Shown piece by piece: positions 7,186 through 15,638 of a stretch of 64,000 nt of DNA. Positions within the stretch are counted from its first letter, which is position 1. Each line of letters starts with the position of its first letter. The translations under genes were made by a program, and so were the position numbers. The notes below the pieces were generated by a model. It was given only the letters and a program-made list of their open reading frames with translations. It was not told where the DNA came from and made no database searches. Origin of the DNA: CAVZVW01 sp963778845 (GTDB lineage Bacteria > Actinomycetota > Actinomycetes > Actinomycetales > Kineosporiaceae); NCBI GenBank assembly GCA_963778845.1, contig CAVZVW010000009.1:1302001-1366000 (forward strand), written 5' to 3'.

Positions 7186-8055
7186 TCAGCCTGCGGCGTC
7201 CCGATTGTCGTCTCCGGGACTGTTGTCTCCGGGATTGTCGGGTTCGGGATCGTCGGGTTCGGGCCACCGGGGACGGCGACGCTCGACGAACGCGCGCACC
7301 CCTTCGGCCCGGTCGGCGGAGAAAGCCGTTGCCCGCCAGGCCGAGTCCTCGACGTCCAGCCCCGCAGCCAGGTCCAGCGAGTGACCGGCGCGCAGCGCGT
7401 GCTTGGCGTTGCGCACACCCACCGGGGAGTTCGCCGCGATGGACGTCGCAAGCTCGACGGCGGCGTCCCTGGCCGTGCCCGCTGGGACCAGCCGGTCGAC
7501 GACGCCGAGCCGGTAGGCCTCCGGCGCACCGAGACGCCGCGCGGTCAGCACCAGATCGGCCGCACGCGCATAGCCCACACGCCGGGTGAGCAGCTGGGTG
7601 CCCCCCAGCCCCGGCACCACGCCGACCGAGACCTCGGGCAGGCCGAGCACGGCCGTCTCGTCGGCGACGACGAGGTCGCACATCAGGGCCAGCTCCAGGC
7701 CGCCCCCGAGGGCGTAGCCCGCCACGGCCGCGACCATCGGCACCGGCACGTCCAGCAACGCCTGGGCGAGCTGTCGGAACACCAGCCGCTGGGCCCGCAG
7801 GTCCGCGTCGGTGAAGGTGTCCCGCTCCTTGAGGTCGGCGCCCACGCAGAACGCCTTGGGCCCGCTGGAGCTGAGCACCACGGCTCGATACGTCGGGGAG
7901 GCCGCGAGCCGCCGCGCCACCGAGGTCAGCCTGCGTGCCAGCCCGTTGGAGATGGCGTTCAGCGCCTCGGGACGGTCCAGCACCACCTCGGCGACATGGC
8001 CGCGCTCGTCGAGGTCGGCCAGCCGAACACCGGACTCCGCGGCGTCCTCACCCAC
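7186..8055 (-). CDS. Enoyl-CoA hydratase/isomerase family protein
   Basis: 289 residues from the GTG at 8055; a longer frame starts at 8079. I prefer 8055 because a TAGGGT hexamer lies 7 nt before it and would otherwise be inside the gene. It is a crotonase-fold enzyme, probably hydrating trans-2-enoyl-CoA in fatty-acid oxidation. Visible are LDRPEALNAIS, the oxyanion-hole segment FCVGADLKER, the AGYALGGGLELALMCD motif, and LPEVSVGVVPGLGGTQLLTRRVG with the second catalytic glutamate position. The C-terminus ends in an acidic low-complexity repeat (PDDP, PDNPGDNSPGDDN). Substrate specificity is unknown. Confidence 0.9.
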   Translation of the reverse strand: MGEDAAESGVRLADLDERGHVAEVVLDRPEALNAISNGLARRLTSVARRLAASPTYRAVVLSSSGPKAFCVGADLKERDTFTDADLRAQRLVFRQLAQALLDVPVPMVAAVAGYALGGGLELALMCDLVVADETAVLGLPEVSVGVVPGLGGTQLLTRRVGYARAADLVLTARRLGAPEAYRLGVVDRLVPAGTARDAAVELATSIAANSPVGVRNAKHALRAGHSLDLAAGLDVEDSAWRATAFSADRAEGVRAFVERRRPRWPEPDDPEPDNPGDNSPGDDNRDAAG

Positions 8056-8062
8056 GCACGCC

Positions 8063-8068
8063 ACCCTA
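8063..8068 (-). promoter_or_regulatory. Leaderless -10 box of the enoyl-CoA hydratase gene
   Basis: Minus-strand TAGGGT, 7 nt before the GTG at 8055. It decides the start codon, because the longer frame would place this promoter within the coding sequence. Confidence 0.55.
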
Positions 8069-8183
8069 GCGGTGGCCACCGGACGCCCCCGGCGGCGCTG
8101 CCCATCCGCGACCTCTTGCGGGTTGTTTCTCGAGCTCGGGGCGCGACGGGACTGTTGGGCGCCAGAGGACGGGGAAGGGACTG

Positions 8184-9203
8184 TCAGTCGAGCGTGATGC
8201 GTCGGCTGTGCGGTCCGGCGCGGGCAACGAGGAGCGGCTGGAGCTGCCCGAACCCGCGGACGAGCCGGCGCCGCTGCGGGATGAGCACGAGGTCCGGCTG
8301 CGCGGTGAGCATCCGTGCGGTATCGGCGTCGGTGACCACCGTGCCGGGCTGGGCGAGGCTCGTCAGCCGGCTGGCGAGGTTGACCGTGACGCCGTACACG
8401 TCCCCGAGGCTACGCAGCACGGGCCCGTGCGCCAGGCCGATCCGCACGTCCGGGACGACGTCGTCCACGGCCATCTGCTCCGACAACGAGAGGGCGATCA
8501 CCGCACCCGACACCGGGTCGTCGGTGCTGAAGAGCACCTCGTCGCCCACGGTCTTGACCACGCGCCCGCCACCGGCCGCCACGACGTCCGACGCGAGGCC
8601 CTCGAAGCGCTGGACGAGCACGCCCAGCTCGCGCTGCTCCAGCCGCTGCGCCAGACGCGTGTACGAGACCAGGTCGGCGAACCCGACCGTCAGCACCGCA
8701 CTGACCGGGTCCTCCGGCTGCCCCGTGTCGTTCGACAGGCGCGCGACGGCGGCGGCCAGCTGGCGACGCCAGACGTAGACGAGCAGCGCCTCGAGGTCCT
8801 CAGCCATGACGTCGAGCATCTCCACGGCGCGGTCGACCCCCTCGGGGCCGTGGACCCGGTTCAGGTGTTCCACCAGCGCCTCGGTCTGCCAGCTCACGAG
8901 CCGGTCGGTGGACTGGCCGACCGCACGGGCGAGCGCGATCGCGGTGCCCTCGTCGAGGAGCCCGTGCCGCACCAGCTCCACCGTGCGGGCCAGCATCGCC
9001 TTGTCGGCGTCGGTGAACGCCAGGTCCTCGTCGGACACCACCGGGAAGCCGAGCGCGCGCCACAGCTTGCGAGCCGACAGCAGCGAGATGCCCACGGCAC
9101 GGGCCACCTCGCGCCGTCCGAGGTGGCGGGTGCCGCCGCGCAGGCGCCGCTGCAGGTCTCGCGCGGGGGTGTGCTCGAGCAGGGGCCCGCGCCCCGACGA
9201 CAT
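8184..9203 (-). CDS. Class III adenylate cyclase with Rv1264-like regulatory domain
   Basis: 339 residues from the ATG at 9203 (GAGGGG upstream). It should make cAMP from ATP in the cytoplasm. Residues about 1-150 resemble the autoinhibitory, pH-responsive N-terminal domain of mycobacterial Rv1264 (helical, SLLSARKLWRALGF). The catalytic domain follows, with metal aspartates in GFADLVSYT and VGDEVLF, the purine-specifying lysine in VVKTVGDE, the partner aspartate in GDVYG, and the transition-state Asn/Arg in VNLASR. All catalytic residues appear intact and specify ATP rather than GTP. It sits upstream of enoyl-CoA hydratase and downstream of the PH-domain gene, all on the minus strand. Confidence 0.92.
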   Translation of the reverse strand: MSSGRGPLLEHTPARDLQRRLRGGTRHLGRREVARAVGISLLSARKLWRALGFPVVSDEDLAFTDADKAMLARTVELVRHGLLDEGTAIALARAVGQSTDRLVSWQTEALVEHLNRVHGPEGVDRAVEMLDVMAEDLEALLVYVWRRQLAAAVARLSNDTGQPEDPVSAVLTVGFADLVSYTRLAQRLEQRELGVLVQRFEGLASDVVAAGGGRVVKTVGDEVLFSTDDPVSGAVIALSLSEQMAVDDVVPDVRIGLAHGPVLRSLGDVYGVTVNLASRLTSLAQPGTVVTDADTARMLTAQPDLVLIPQRRRLVRGFGQLQPLLVARAGPHSRRITLD

Positions 9204-9244
9204 GGCCGACCCCTCGCCCGGGCGGGCGTCGTCCGGCTCGGACG

Positions 9245-9871
9245 TCACGGCGAGCCGCGGCCGCGGCCCCCGCGATCCGTGCGGCTCTTGTCCTCGGCGA
9301 CGTCGTCGGCCATGTCCTCGTCGAGGATGTCGTGCAGGTCCTCGTCGACGTCGGCCACAGGGTGGACGGCGCGACCGCCGGCGACGCGCGCATCCTCCGA
9401 CAGCTCGTACAGGGTGCGCTGGACCCGCTCGACCTTCGGGATGTCGGTGAGCACGAGCTGGCCGCGCTCCCCGGCGGACTCCACGACGAGCGTGCCGCAG
9501 CCGAGCATCCGCTCCCACACGTTGTGGGAGAACGAGACGTCGTTCAGCCGGGTCAGCGGCATGTCGTGACCCGACCGGTTCAGCACCCCGGTGCGGATCA
9601 CGAGCCGCTCGGTCGTGATCGCGTACACCGTGTTCATCCAGACCAGGAACGGCCAGACCACCCAGATGACCAGCACCGCGACTGCCACGACCGCCACAGC
9701 GACCCGGCCGCCCGTCTGCGCACCGCCGGAGGGCACGACCCCTTCGAGCAGACCAGTGAGCACCGCGACCAGCACGAGCAGGGCTGCCCGGCCGAAGAGG
9801 ACCTTCACATGGGGGCGCAGGACGAGCACGAGCTCCTCGTCGTCCCCGAGAAGGCGCTTGGGGAATCCCAT
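9245..9871 (-). CDS. PH (bPH2/DUF304) domain membrane protein
   Basis: 208 residues. Two hydrophobic segments near the N-terminus (VLFGRAALLVLVAVLTGLLEG and VAVAVVAVAVLVIWVVWPF) are followed by the bacterial PH-like domain: YAITTERLVIRTGVLNRSGHDMPLTRLNDVSFSHNVWERMLGCGTLVVES. This hairpin, turning from the membrane into a PH barrel, is the standard architecture of the family. The C-terminal 50 residues are acidic (DVDEDLHDILDEDMADD). Function in this family is unclear; it is often linked to envelope stress or membrane scaffolding. It lies 8 nt downstream of birA, so it is co-transcribed with it. Confidence 0.85.
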   Translation of the reverse strand: MGFPKRLLGDDEELVLVLRPHVKVLFGRAALLVLVAVLTGLLEGVVPSGGAQTGGRVAVAVVAVAVLVIWVVWPFLVWMNTVYAITTERLVIRTGVLNRSGHDMPLTRLNDVSFSHNVWERMLGCGTLVVESAGERGQLVLTDIPKVERVQRTLYELSEDARVAGGRAVHPVADVDEDLHDILDEDMADDVAEDKSRTDRGGRGRGSP

Positions 9872-9879
9872 GGGTCAGA

Positions 9880-10815
9880 TCATGCCTCCTTCGGCGGCCC
9901 CACGGCGTCGGCGTCTCCCGGGGGCCGACCATGGCCCGGACCCTCGGGTGCTCGTACGTGGACGACGTCCCCGGCCGCCAGTGCCTGCATCTGGCCACTG
10001 GCGCCGCGCACGACCAGACGACCCTCGTCGTCCACCCCCTCCGCCACGCCGCTCACGACCTCACCGGAGGGCAGCGCCACCTGGACGTGCAGGCCGAGGG
10101 TGAGGCACGCCTCGCGGTAGGCGGGGCCGGTCCCGGACCTGGCCGGGTCGCCGTCCGCCTGCTCCCAGGCGGTATAGCGCTGGGCCAGTGCACGCAGGTA
10201 CGCGCGCAGAACCGTGTCGCGGTCGGTGCTCGCCGAGCCGGCGACGAGCAGCGAGGTCGCCGTCGCGACGGGCAGCTCGTGCTCGGCCTGGCTGACGTTG
10301 ACACCAGCCCCGAGCACCACCGCACCGGGGGTTCCGGAGACGCCGTGCTGCGCCTCGGCCAGGATGCCGCACACCTTGCGCCAGGTGCTCGAGCCCGGGT
10401 CGCCGCCGTCGGGGACGAGCACGTCGTTGGGCCACTTCAGGCGCGCCGGGAGGCCGCAGGTGCGAGTCAGCGCGTCGACCGCCGCGAGACCGGCGAGCAG
10501 GCCGAGCCAGGCCCAGCGCCGGGCCGGCGCCGTGGGGCGCAGCAGCACCGAGACGGCCAGCGACGAGCGCGGCGGCGCCGTCCACTGCCTCGCGAGCCGC
10601 CCGCGCCCGGCGCTCTGGTGGTCGGCGACGAGCACGAGGCCCGAGGGCTCGCCGTCGGCTGCTCGCTGCACGAGGTCGGCGTTGGTCGAGCCGGTCTCGG
10701 CGACGACCTCGAGGGCGCGCCATGCCGGACGTGGCCCGGACGTGAGGCTCGCCTGGAGCCCCCGCTGGTCCAGCGGAGGGCGGGCGAGGTCGCGCCACCG
10801 CGCGCCGGGTTCCAC
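9880..10815 (-). CDS. birA: Biotin--[acetyl-CoA-carboxylase] ligase
   Basis: 311 residues. It activates biotin with ATP and attaches it to the biotin carboxyl carrier domain, here presumably the EAMKM lysine of the alpha subunit at 29.6 kb. Visible are ETGSTNADL, the biotinyl-AMP loop SAGRGRLARQW, the LKWPNDVLV lysine motif, KVCGILAE and GVNVSQ. The N-terminus goes straight into the catalytic domain without a winged helix, so it is a group I, non-repressor BirA. The GTG start has a TAGAGT -10 six nt upstream. It diverges from the beta-subunit gene, a common actinobacterial arrangement. Confidence 0.94.
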   Translation of the reverse strand: MEPGARWRDLARPPLDQRGLQASLTSGPRPAWRALEVVAETGSTNADLVQRAADGEPSGLVLVADHQSAGRGRLARQWTAPPRSSLAVSVLLRPTAPARRWAWLGLLAGLAAVDALTRTCGLPARLKWPNDVLVPDGGDPGSSTWRKVCGILAEAQHGVSGTPGAVVLGAGVNVSQAEHELPVATATSLLVAGSASTDRDTVLRAYLRALAQRYTAWEQADGDPARSGTGPAYREACLTLGLHVQVALPSGEVVSGVAEGVDDEGRLVVRGASGQMQALAAGDVVHVRAPEGPGHGRPPGDADAVGPPKEA

Positions 10816-10821
10816 ATCGGC

Positions 10822-10827
10822 ACTCTA
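10822..10827 (-). promoter_or_regulatory. Leaderless -10 box of birA
   Basis: Minus-strand TAGAGT, 6 nt before the birA GTG start. Confidence 0.6.
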
Positions 10828-10870
10828 GACACGCCCGACACCGGGCCGACCAGCCGGCGCTGGGCCGGGC

Positions 10871-10922
10871 GTGTACGCCTGGCGTGTACGCCCGGGGTGT
10901 ACGCCTGGGGTGTACGCAGATC
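10871..10922 (+). repeat. Four 13-bp iterons between birA and the carboxylase beta gene
   Basis: GTGTACGCC starts at 10871, 10884 and 10897, with GTGTACGCA at 10910: an exact 13-base period. The spacer is TGGC, CGGG, TGGG and then diverges. It sits in the 324-base gap between divergent birA and accB promoters. It may be an operator array or simply a tandem duplication. BirA lacks a DNA-binding domain and is not a candidate binder. Confidence 0.75.
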
Positions 10923-11047
10923 TGACACAAGTCCGCCGTGACGGCGCCGGCGACGGCGTGTCGGGTCGGTCTGTCGGTTCTCGGTACGGGCTCGCCCGTG
11001 TGACGTCCATCCCACTGTCGCCCACGGTGGCCCGCGGTCACCCCCGG

Positions 11048-11053
11048 TAGGCT
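11048..11053 (+). promoter_or_regulatory. -10 box upstream of the acyl-CoA carboxylase beta gene
   Basis: TAGGCT about 87 nt before the ATG at 11140, giving a leader of roughly 80 nt. A GTG at 11058 follows it, but the frame it opens runs into the beta-subunit gene out of frame and is probably not coding. Confidence 0.4.
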
Positions 11054-11139
11054 CACCGTGAGAATCAGGCGGCAGGGCGCGTGGCCCGCGGGGCCGGCCG
11101 ACCCGTACGAGGCCGCGTGGACGCTGCGGAGGGTTGCGG

Positions 11140-12762
11140 ATGGCGAGCCCAGCCAGGAGCGGCGGCACCGAGGTGCCTCCGGACATCGACATCCACACGA
11201 CACCGGGCAAGCTCGAGGACCTCCAGCGCCGCACGGTCGAGGCCGTGAACGCCGGCTCCGCGAAGGCGGTCGAGAAGCGGCACTCCCAGGGCCGCAAGAC
11301 GGCTCGTGAGCGCGTGGAGGACCTGCTCGACGAGGGGTCCTTCATCGAGCTCGACGCCTTGGCGCGGCACCGCTCACGCAGCTTCGGGCTGGGCAAGAAC
11401 CGGCCGTACGGTGACGGCGTGATCACCGGGTACGGAACCATCGACGGGCGCCAGGTGTGCGTGTTCGCGCAGGACTTCACGGTCTTCGGCGGGTCGCTGG
11501 GCGAGGTCTTCGGGGCCAAGATCGTCAAGGTCATGGACCTCGCCATGAAGATCGGCTGCCCCGTCATCGGCATCAACGACTCCGGCGGCGCGCGCATCCA
11601 GGAGGGCGTGGTCTCCCTCGGCCTGTACGGGGAGATCTTCCGGCGCAACGTGCACGCGAGCGGGGTGATCCCGCAGATCTCGCTGATCATGGGCCCGTGT
11701 GCCGGCGGCGCGGTGTACTCCCCCGCGATCACGGACTTCACCGTGATGGTCGACCAGACCTCGCACATGTTCATCACCGGGCCGGACGTCATCAAGACCG
11801 TCACCGGCGAGGAGGTCGGCTTCGAGGAGCTCGGCGGGGCGCGCACCCACAACACGACGAGCGGCAACGCGCACTACATGGGCACCGACGAGGGGGACGC
11901 ACTCGACTACGTCAAGGCCCTGCTCGGCTACCTGCCGGCCAACAACCTCACCGACCCCCCGGCCCAGGACGTCGTCGCCGACGAGGAGGAGACCGACGAC
12001 GACCGGGCGCTCGAGACGCTGATCCCGGACTCCTCGAACCAGCCGTACGACATGCACGCGGTGATCGGCGCGGTCGTCGACGAGGGGGACTTCCTCGAGG
12101 TGATGGCGATGTTCGCGCCGAACATCATCGTCGGCCTCGGACGCGTCGAGGGGCACCCCGTCGGCGTCGTGGCCAACCAGCCGATGCAGCTCGCCGGGAC
12201 GCTGGACATCGACGCCTCCGAGAAGGCCGCCAGGTTCGTGCGCACCTGCGACGCGTTCAACCTGCCGGTGCTCACGTTCGTCGACGTCCCCGGGTTCCTG
12301 CCCGGCACCGACCAGGAGTGGAGCGGGATCATCAGGCGCGGAGCCAAGCTGATCTACGCCTACGCCGAGGCCACCGTGCCGAAGGTCACGGTGATCACCC
12401 GCAAGGCCTACGGCGGCGCCTACGACGTCATGGGCTCCAAGCACCTCGGCGCCGACGTCAACCTCGCCTGGCCGACCGCGCAGATCGCCGTCATGGGGGC
12501 CCAAGGTGCGGTGAACATCCTGTACCGCAACAGCCTCAAGGAGGCCGTCGCCCGCGGCGAGGACGTCGAGACCTTGCGCCGGGAGCTCATCACCGAGTAC
12601 GAGGACACCCTCGCCAACCCCTACATCGCGGCAGAGCGCGGGTACGTCGACGCCGTGATCCCGCCTCGTGAGACCCGGCTGCAGGTGGTTCGGGCGCTGC
12701 GCCTGCTGCGCACGAAGCGCGAGACGCTGCCGCCCAAGAAGCACGGCAACATCCCGCTGTAG
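11140..12762 (+). CDS. Acyl-CoA carboxylase beta subunit (carboxyltransferase)
   Basis: 540 residues from the ATG at 11140 (GGAGGG 7 nt upstream; a TTG at 11134 is less likely). It transfers carboxybiotin CO2 to acetyl-, propionyl- or longer acyl-CoA, making malonyl- or methylmalonyl-CoA. The N-terminal half has the acyl-CoA oxyanion-hole segment SGGARIQEGVVSLGLYGEIFRRN and GPCAGGAVYSPAITDFTVMV. The C-terminal half has the biotin-site DVPGFLPGTDQEWSGIIRRGAKLIYAYAEATVPKVTVITRKAYGGAYDVM. This is the single-chain carboxyltransferase typical of actinobacterial PccB/AccD5. It is followed by the epsilon subunit; the biotinylated alpha subunit lies 17 kb away. Confidence 0.94.
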   Translation: MASPARSGGTEVPPDIDIHTTPGKLEDLQRRTVEAVNAGSAKAVEKRHSQGRKTARERVEDLLDEGSFIELDALARHRSRSFGLGKNRPYGDGVITGYGTIDGRQVCVFAQDFTVFGGSLGEVFGAKIVKVMDLAMKIGCPVIGINDSGGARIQEGVVSLGLYGEIFRRNVHASGVIPQISLIMGPCAGGAVYSPAITDFTVMVDQTSHMFITGPDVIKTVTGEEVGFEELGGARTHNTTSGNAHYMGTDEGDALDYVKALLGYLPANNLTDPPAQDVVADEEETDDDRALETLIPDSSNQPYDMHAVIGAVVDEGDFLEVMAMFAPNIIVGLGRVEGHPVGVVANQPMQLAGTLDIDASEKAARFVRTCDAFNLPVLTFVDVPGFLPGTDQEWSGIIRRGAKLIYAYAEATVPKVTVITRKAYGGAYDVMGSKHLGADVNLAWPTAQIAVMGAQGAVNILYRNSLKEAVARGEDVETLRRELITEYEDTLANPYIAAERGYVDAVIPPRETRLQVVRALRLLRTKRETLPPKKHGNIPL

Positions 12763-12873
12763 CCCGATCCTCCCCACCAGATCCTCTCCCAACCAGGCCT
12801 CCACCCAGCCCCTCCCCGGCCCTCTCCACCCGGCGATCATGCACTCGCGGTACACCAGTCGACAGGCGGTGAC

Positions 12874-13116
12874 ATGTCAGAACCGGCAACGCGCCCGCCC
12901 GTGTTGCGGATCGTCTCCGGCGACGCCACGCCCGAGGAGGTCGCCGCGCTGCTGGCCGTCCTTGCCGTCCTCGCCGGGCGCCGCGGAGGTGGGCGGGTCG
13001 ACGACCGCACGACCGACGTCTCGACGTGGAGCGACCGCACGAGCGGACGCCGCGGCATCCGGGCCGTCTTCACGCCGAGCCGCAACGGGTGGCGCACATC
13101 CTTCTGGCCACGCTGA
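12874..13116 (+). CDS. accE: Acyl-CoA carboxylase epsilon subunit
   Basis: 80 residues. The epsilon subunit is a small actinobacterial protein that bridges or stimulates the alpha and beta subunits. The N-terminal stretch PVLRIVSGDATPEEVAALLAVLAVLA is the characteristic epsilon helix, preceded by a short disordered tail. The C-terminus ends in a conserved-looking W-x-S-x-W pattern (GWRTSFWPR). It lies 111 nt downstream of the beta subunit on the same strand, which strongly supports the assignment. Such small genes are often missed. Confidence 0.88.
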   Translation: MSEPATRPPVLRIVSGDATPEEVAALLAVLAVLAGRRGGGRVDDRTTDVSTWSDRTSGRRGIRAVFTPSRNGWRTSFWPR

Positions 13117-13187
13117 CGACGCCCCCGCCGACCCCCGTGGGTGACAGGCCCCTTCTTCCCTGACCGCCCCCTGAGGAGCAGGCTCGG

Positions 13188-13193
13188 TAGGGT
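13188..13193 (+). promoter_or_regulatory. Leaderless -10 box of the Gfo/Idh/MocA gene
   Basis: TAGGGT, 8 nt before the ATG at 13202. Confidence 0.5.
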
Positions 13194-13201
13194 CGCCTGC
13201 C

Positions 13202-14335
13202 ATGAGCATCGCCGATGGAACCCTGGACGTCGCCCTCGTCGGCTCGAAGTTCATGGGACGGGCGCACTCGCACGCCTGGCGCAGCGTGGGCGCGTTCTTC
13301 GACCTGCCGCTGCGCCCTGTGCTGCACACCGTCGTGGCCCGCGACCCTGCGGCCCTCGCGGAGTTCGCCCAGCGGTGGGGATGGCGCAACACCACCACCG
13401 ACTACGCCAGCGTGCTGGCCGACCCGGCCGTGGACCTCGTCGACATCGGGACGCCGAACAACCTCCACGCCGAGCAGGCGATCGGTGCGCTGGAGGCCGG
13501 CAAGCACGTGGCCTGCGAGAAGCCGCTGGCCGACACGCTGGAGTCGGCCAGGGCGATGGCGGCCGCCGCCCGGACGGCGCCGGGGTCGACGTTCGTCTGG
13601 TACAGCTACCGGCGCGTGCCGGCGGTCGCGCTGGCCCGCGCACTCGTCCGGCGCGGCCTGGTGGGACCCGTGCACCACGTGCGCGCCGTGTACGCCCAGA
13701 GCTGGGGCGGGGCGGCGTCCCCCGCCCTGTGGCGCTTCGACGCCGCCACCGCGGGCACGGGCGCCCACGGGGACATCAACGCCCACATCATCGACGCCGT
13801 GCGCTTCGTCACCGGCGAGGAGATCACGCACATCGCCGGTGCGATCAGCAAGACGTTCGTGCCCGGGCGAACCGTGGACGACGCCGTCCTCTTCATCGCG
13901 CAGCTGTCCGGCGGCGGCGTCGCCAGCTTCGAGGCCACCCGGCTGGCGACCGGCTACCACAACCACAACGGGTTCGAGATCCACGGCGAGCGTGGCGCGC
14001 TGCGCTACTACTTCGACCGCATGACCCAGCTCGACGTCTTCGACGCCACCGGCGACCTCACGACCCGCGGCTGGACCAGCATCGACGTCAGCGACGCCGA
14101 TGCCGGCCACCCGTACGCGCAGGCGTGGTGGCCGGCCGGCCACCACATCGGCTACGAGCACACGTTCACCAACCAGGCGGCGGACATCGTGGCCGTCCTC
14201 GGGGGTGAGGCGCCCGTCGCCCCGATCGCCGACTTCGCCGACGCGCTGGTGACCCAGACGGTGCTGGCGGCCGTGCTGAGGTCCGCCGAGCGCGGCACGG
14301 GGGTTGACGTCGCCGAGCTGGCCGAGCCCGCCTGA
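13202..14335 (+). CDS. Gfo/Idh/MocA family oxidoreductase
   Basis: 377 residues. An NAD(P)-dependent sugar or polyol dehydrogenase of this superfamily. The N-terminal Rossmann motif reads VGSKFMGRAHSHAW, followed by VDIGTPNNLHAEQAIGALEAGKHVACEKPLADT, where EKP carries the catalytic lysine. The second half has the mixed beta-sheet domain, with GTGAHGDINAHIIDAVRFVTGEE containing the D-x-x-x-H type active-site residues. The substrate cannot be deduced. It is preceded by its own leaderless promoter and is not obviously part of the carboxylase unit; it is the first gene of the segment that separates accBE from maf. Confidence 0.9.
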   Translation: MSIADGTLDVALVGSKFMGRAHSHAWRSVGAFFDLPLRPVLHTVVARDPAALAEFAQRWGWRNTTTDYASVLADPAVDLVDIGTPNNLHAEQAIGALEAGKHVACEKPLADTLESARAMAAAARTAPGSTFVWYSYRRVPAVALARALVRRGLVGPVHHVRAVYAQSWGGAASPALWRFDAATAGTGAHGDINAHIIDAVRFVTGEEITHIAGAISKTFVPGRTVDDAVLFIAQLSGGGVASFEATRLATGYHNHNGFEIHGERGALRYYFDRMTQLDVFDATGDLTTRGWTSIDVSDADAGHPYAQAWWPAGHHIGYEHTFTNQAADIVAVLGGEAPVAPIADFADALVTQTVLAAVLRSAERGTGVDVAELAEPA

Positions 14336-14526
14336 GGACCTCCGCTGCAGGCAGGGGTGCGCTTCGAGCCGCGGGTGGACGTCGCGCAGCCCGGTGCCGC
14401 CGTCCCTCGCCCGACCACGCACCATACGTTCGGATGATCGCCGGTCGTTCGGGCACCTCCGTGCCTTCACCGGAGCCACCATCGCCGTGTCAGGTCATGC
14501 ACGCCGTGTGGCGAGGAGGCGGGCTC

Positions 14527-14868
14527 GTGGAAGGTCTGGGTCACGTGGACGGTCGGGGAGGGGTCGACCGTCGAAGTGGCGCGGGCCGGGCACGCAGCGT
14601 CCTCGCGGGGGCCTGCGCCGTCGGCTGCCTGGCGTTGACGGGCGCCGCGTTGGCGCCCAGCGCCTCAGCCGTGGCGAGGTCAGGGGTCACCGCCTCCACC
14701 AGTGACGTGGCGCAGGCCACGGGTCCGCAGACACCGCCCCAGGACACGGGCGGCTCCGGCCCGTGGCCGGCCACGGCGGCCGTGATCGCGACATTGGCGG
14801 CCGCCGGCGGGGTGTGGACGTACCGCGTCAGGAGCCTGTCCCGTCCGCCCGCCCGCCACCGCTTCTAG
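14527..14868 (+). CDS. Small secreted or membrane-anchored protein of unknown function
   Basis: 113 residues from the GTG at 14527, chosen because GAGGAGG lies 8 nt before it; the frame is open back to 14434 but without a good site. It has a signal-like hydrophobic stretch (VLAGACAVGCLALTGAALAPSASA), a short Ser/Thr/Pro-rich outer segment, and a C-terminal membrane helix (PATAAVIATLAAAGGVWTY) followed by a basic tail. That order (signal peptide, spacer, membrane anchor, positive tail) looks like a small surface protein. There is no LPXTG motif and no recognised family. Confidence 0.55.
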   Translation: MEGLGHVDGRGGVDRRSGAGRARSVLAGACAVGCLALTGAALAPSASAVARSGVTASTSDVAQATGPQTPPQDTGGSGPWPATAAVIATLAAAGGVWTYRVRSLSRPPARHRF

Positions 14869-14909
14869 GCTGCGGCCTACCCACGGGCGCCCTAACACCG
14901 GCTCTGGGA

Positions 14910-15272
14910 TCATCGGACTCCCTGGGTTCCCGTGCCTTGTGCCTCGGCCTGCTCGACGGCGCGGTTCAGCCGTTCCCGTTCCCGCGTGATCCAGTGACCC
15001 GCCGGGTAGTTGCGGAGGAACGTCTCGGCGAACTCCACGGGGTCCTCTCCGACGATCTCGCGGATGGGGGTGCCGTTCGCCGCGGCTTGCTCGAAGAGAT
15101 CAGCAAGGTCGTCCAGCATCGACGCGATGCTGTCTGCGTCACCGAGCCCGCCAAGGTAGTTCGTGTACCGCTCCAACCCGGCAACTGCCGTGCGGTAGCT
15201 CGCAGGGAGCTGTTCTATGCGCGCCTTGTACTGCCGGTAGTGCCTCTTCTGCTCGATCCACCGTGCGGCCAT
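14910..15272 (-). CDS. DUF1048 family protein
   Basis: 120 residues from the ATG at 15272. A longer frame goes to 15506, but that part is the shadow of padR. The sequence is mainly helical (KRHYRQYKARIEQLPASYRTAVAGLERYTNYLGG, DLADLFEQAAANGTPIREIVGEDPVEFAETFLRNY), ending in a coiled-coil-like stretch. The family is almost always encoded next to a PadR regulator, as here, where it starts 2 nt after padR ends. Its function is unknown; partner of the regulator in an environmental response is a plausible inference. Confidence 0.85.
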   Translation of the reverse strand: MAARWIEQKRHYRQYKARIEQLPASYRTAVAGLERYTNYLGGLGDADSIASMLDDLADLFEQAAANGTPIREIVGEDPVEFAETFLRNYPAGHWITRERERLNRAVEQAEAQGTGTQGVR

Positions 15273-15274
15273 GG

Positions 15275-15604
15275 CTATCTGCCTCCTTCGCGGAGCTGGT
15301 CGAGTCGGTCTGCGAGGAAGCTCCACGTCCTCCAGAAGCCTTCGAGGTGTTCGCGTCCCTGGGCGTTGAGGGAGTACACCTTGCGCGGCGGCCCCTTCTC
15401 GGAGGAGACCTCCTCCACATCGACGAGCCCACGCTGCTCGATCCTGACGAGCAGCGCGTAGATCGTCCCTTCGGCGATGTCCGTGAAGCCCTGCCCGCGC
15501 AGCCACGCAGTGATCTCGTAGCCGTATGCCGGCCGGCCGGACAGGATCGCGAGGACGATGCCCTCCAGCGTCCCCTTGAGCATCTCGGTCTCCTGCTTGC
15601 CCAT
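15275..15604 (-). CDS. PadR family transcriptional regulator
   Basis: 109 residues. A winged-helix repressor: LKGTLEGIVLAILSGRPAYGYEITAWLRGQGFTDIAEGTIYALLVRIEQRGLVDVE is the PadR DNA-binding core, with the wing in SSEKGPPRKVYSLNAQGREHL and a C-terminal dimerisation helix. It belongs to the short PadR subfamily. It forms a two-gene operon with DUF1048 and probably represses it through the palindrome at 15639-15653, which overlaps the promoter. The inducing ligand is unknown. Confidence 0.93.
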   Translation of the reverse strand: MGKQETEMLKGTLEGIVLAILSGRPAYGYEITAWLRGQGFTDIAEGTIYALLVRIEQRGLVDVEEVSSEKGPPRKVYSLNAQGREHLEGFWRTWSFLADRLDQLREGGR

Positions 15605-15638
15605 GGGCCCCTCCTCCCTGCTACTCAGTGTTGTTGAC

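Noticed and set aside
10871..10922. BirA operator (bio box)
   Set aside because: The BirA encoded here lacks the N-terminal helix-turn-helix, and the iterons do not resemble the bio operator dyad.
11058..11309. 83-residue ORF at the acyl-CoA carboxylase leader
   Set aside because: Its GTG is placed just after the TAGGCT box, but the frame overlaps the carboxylase gene out of frame and its product is Arg/Gly-rich shadow sequence.
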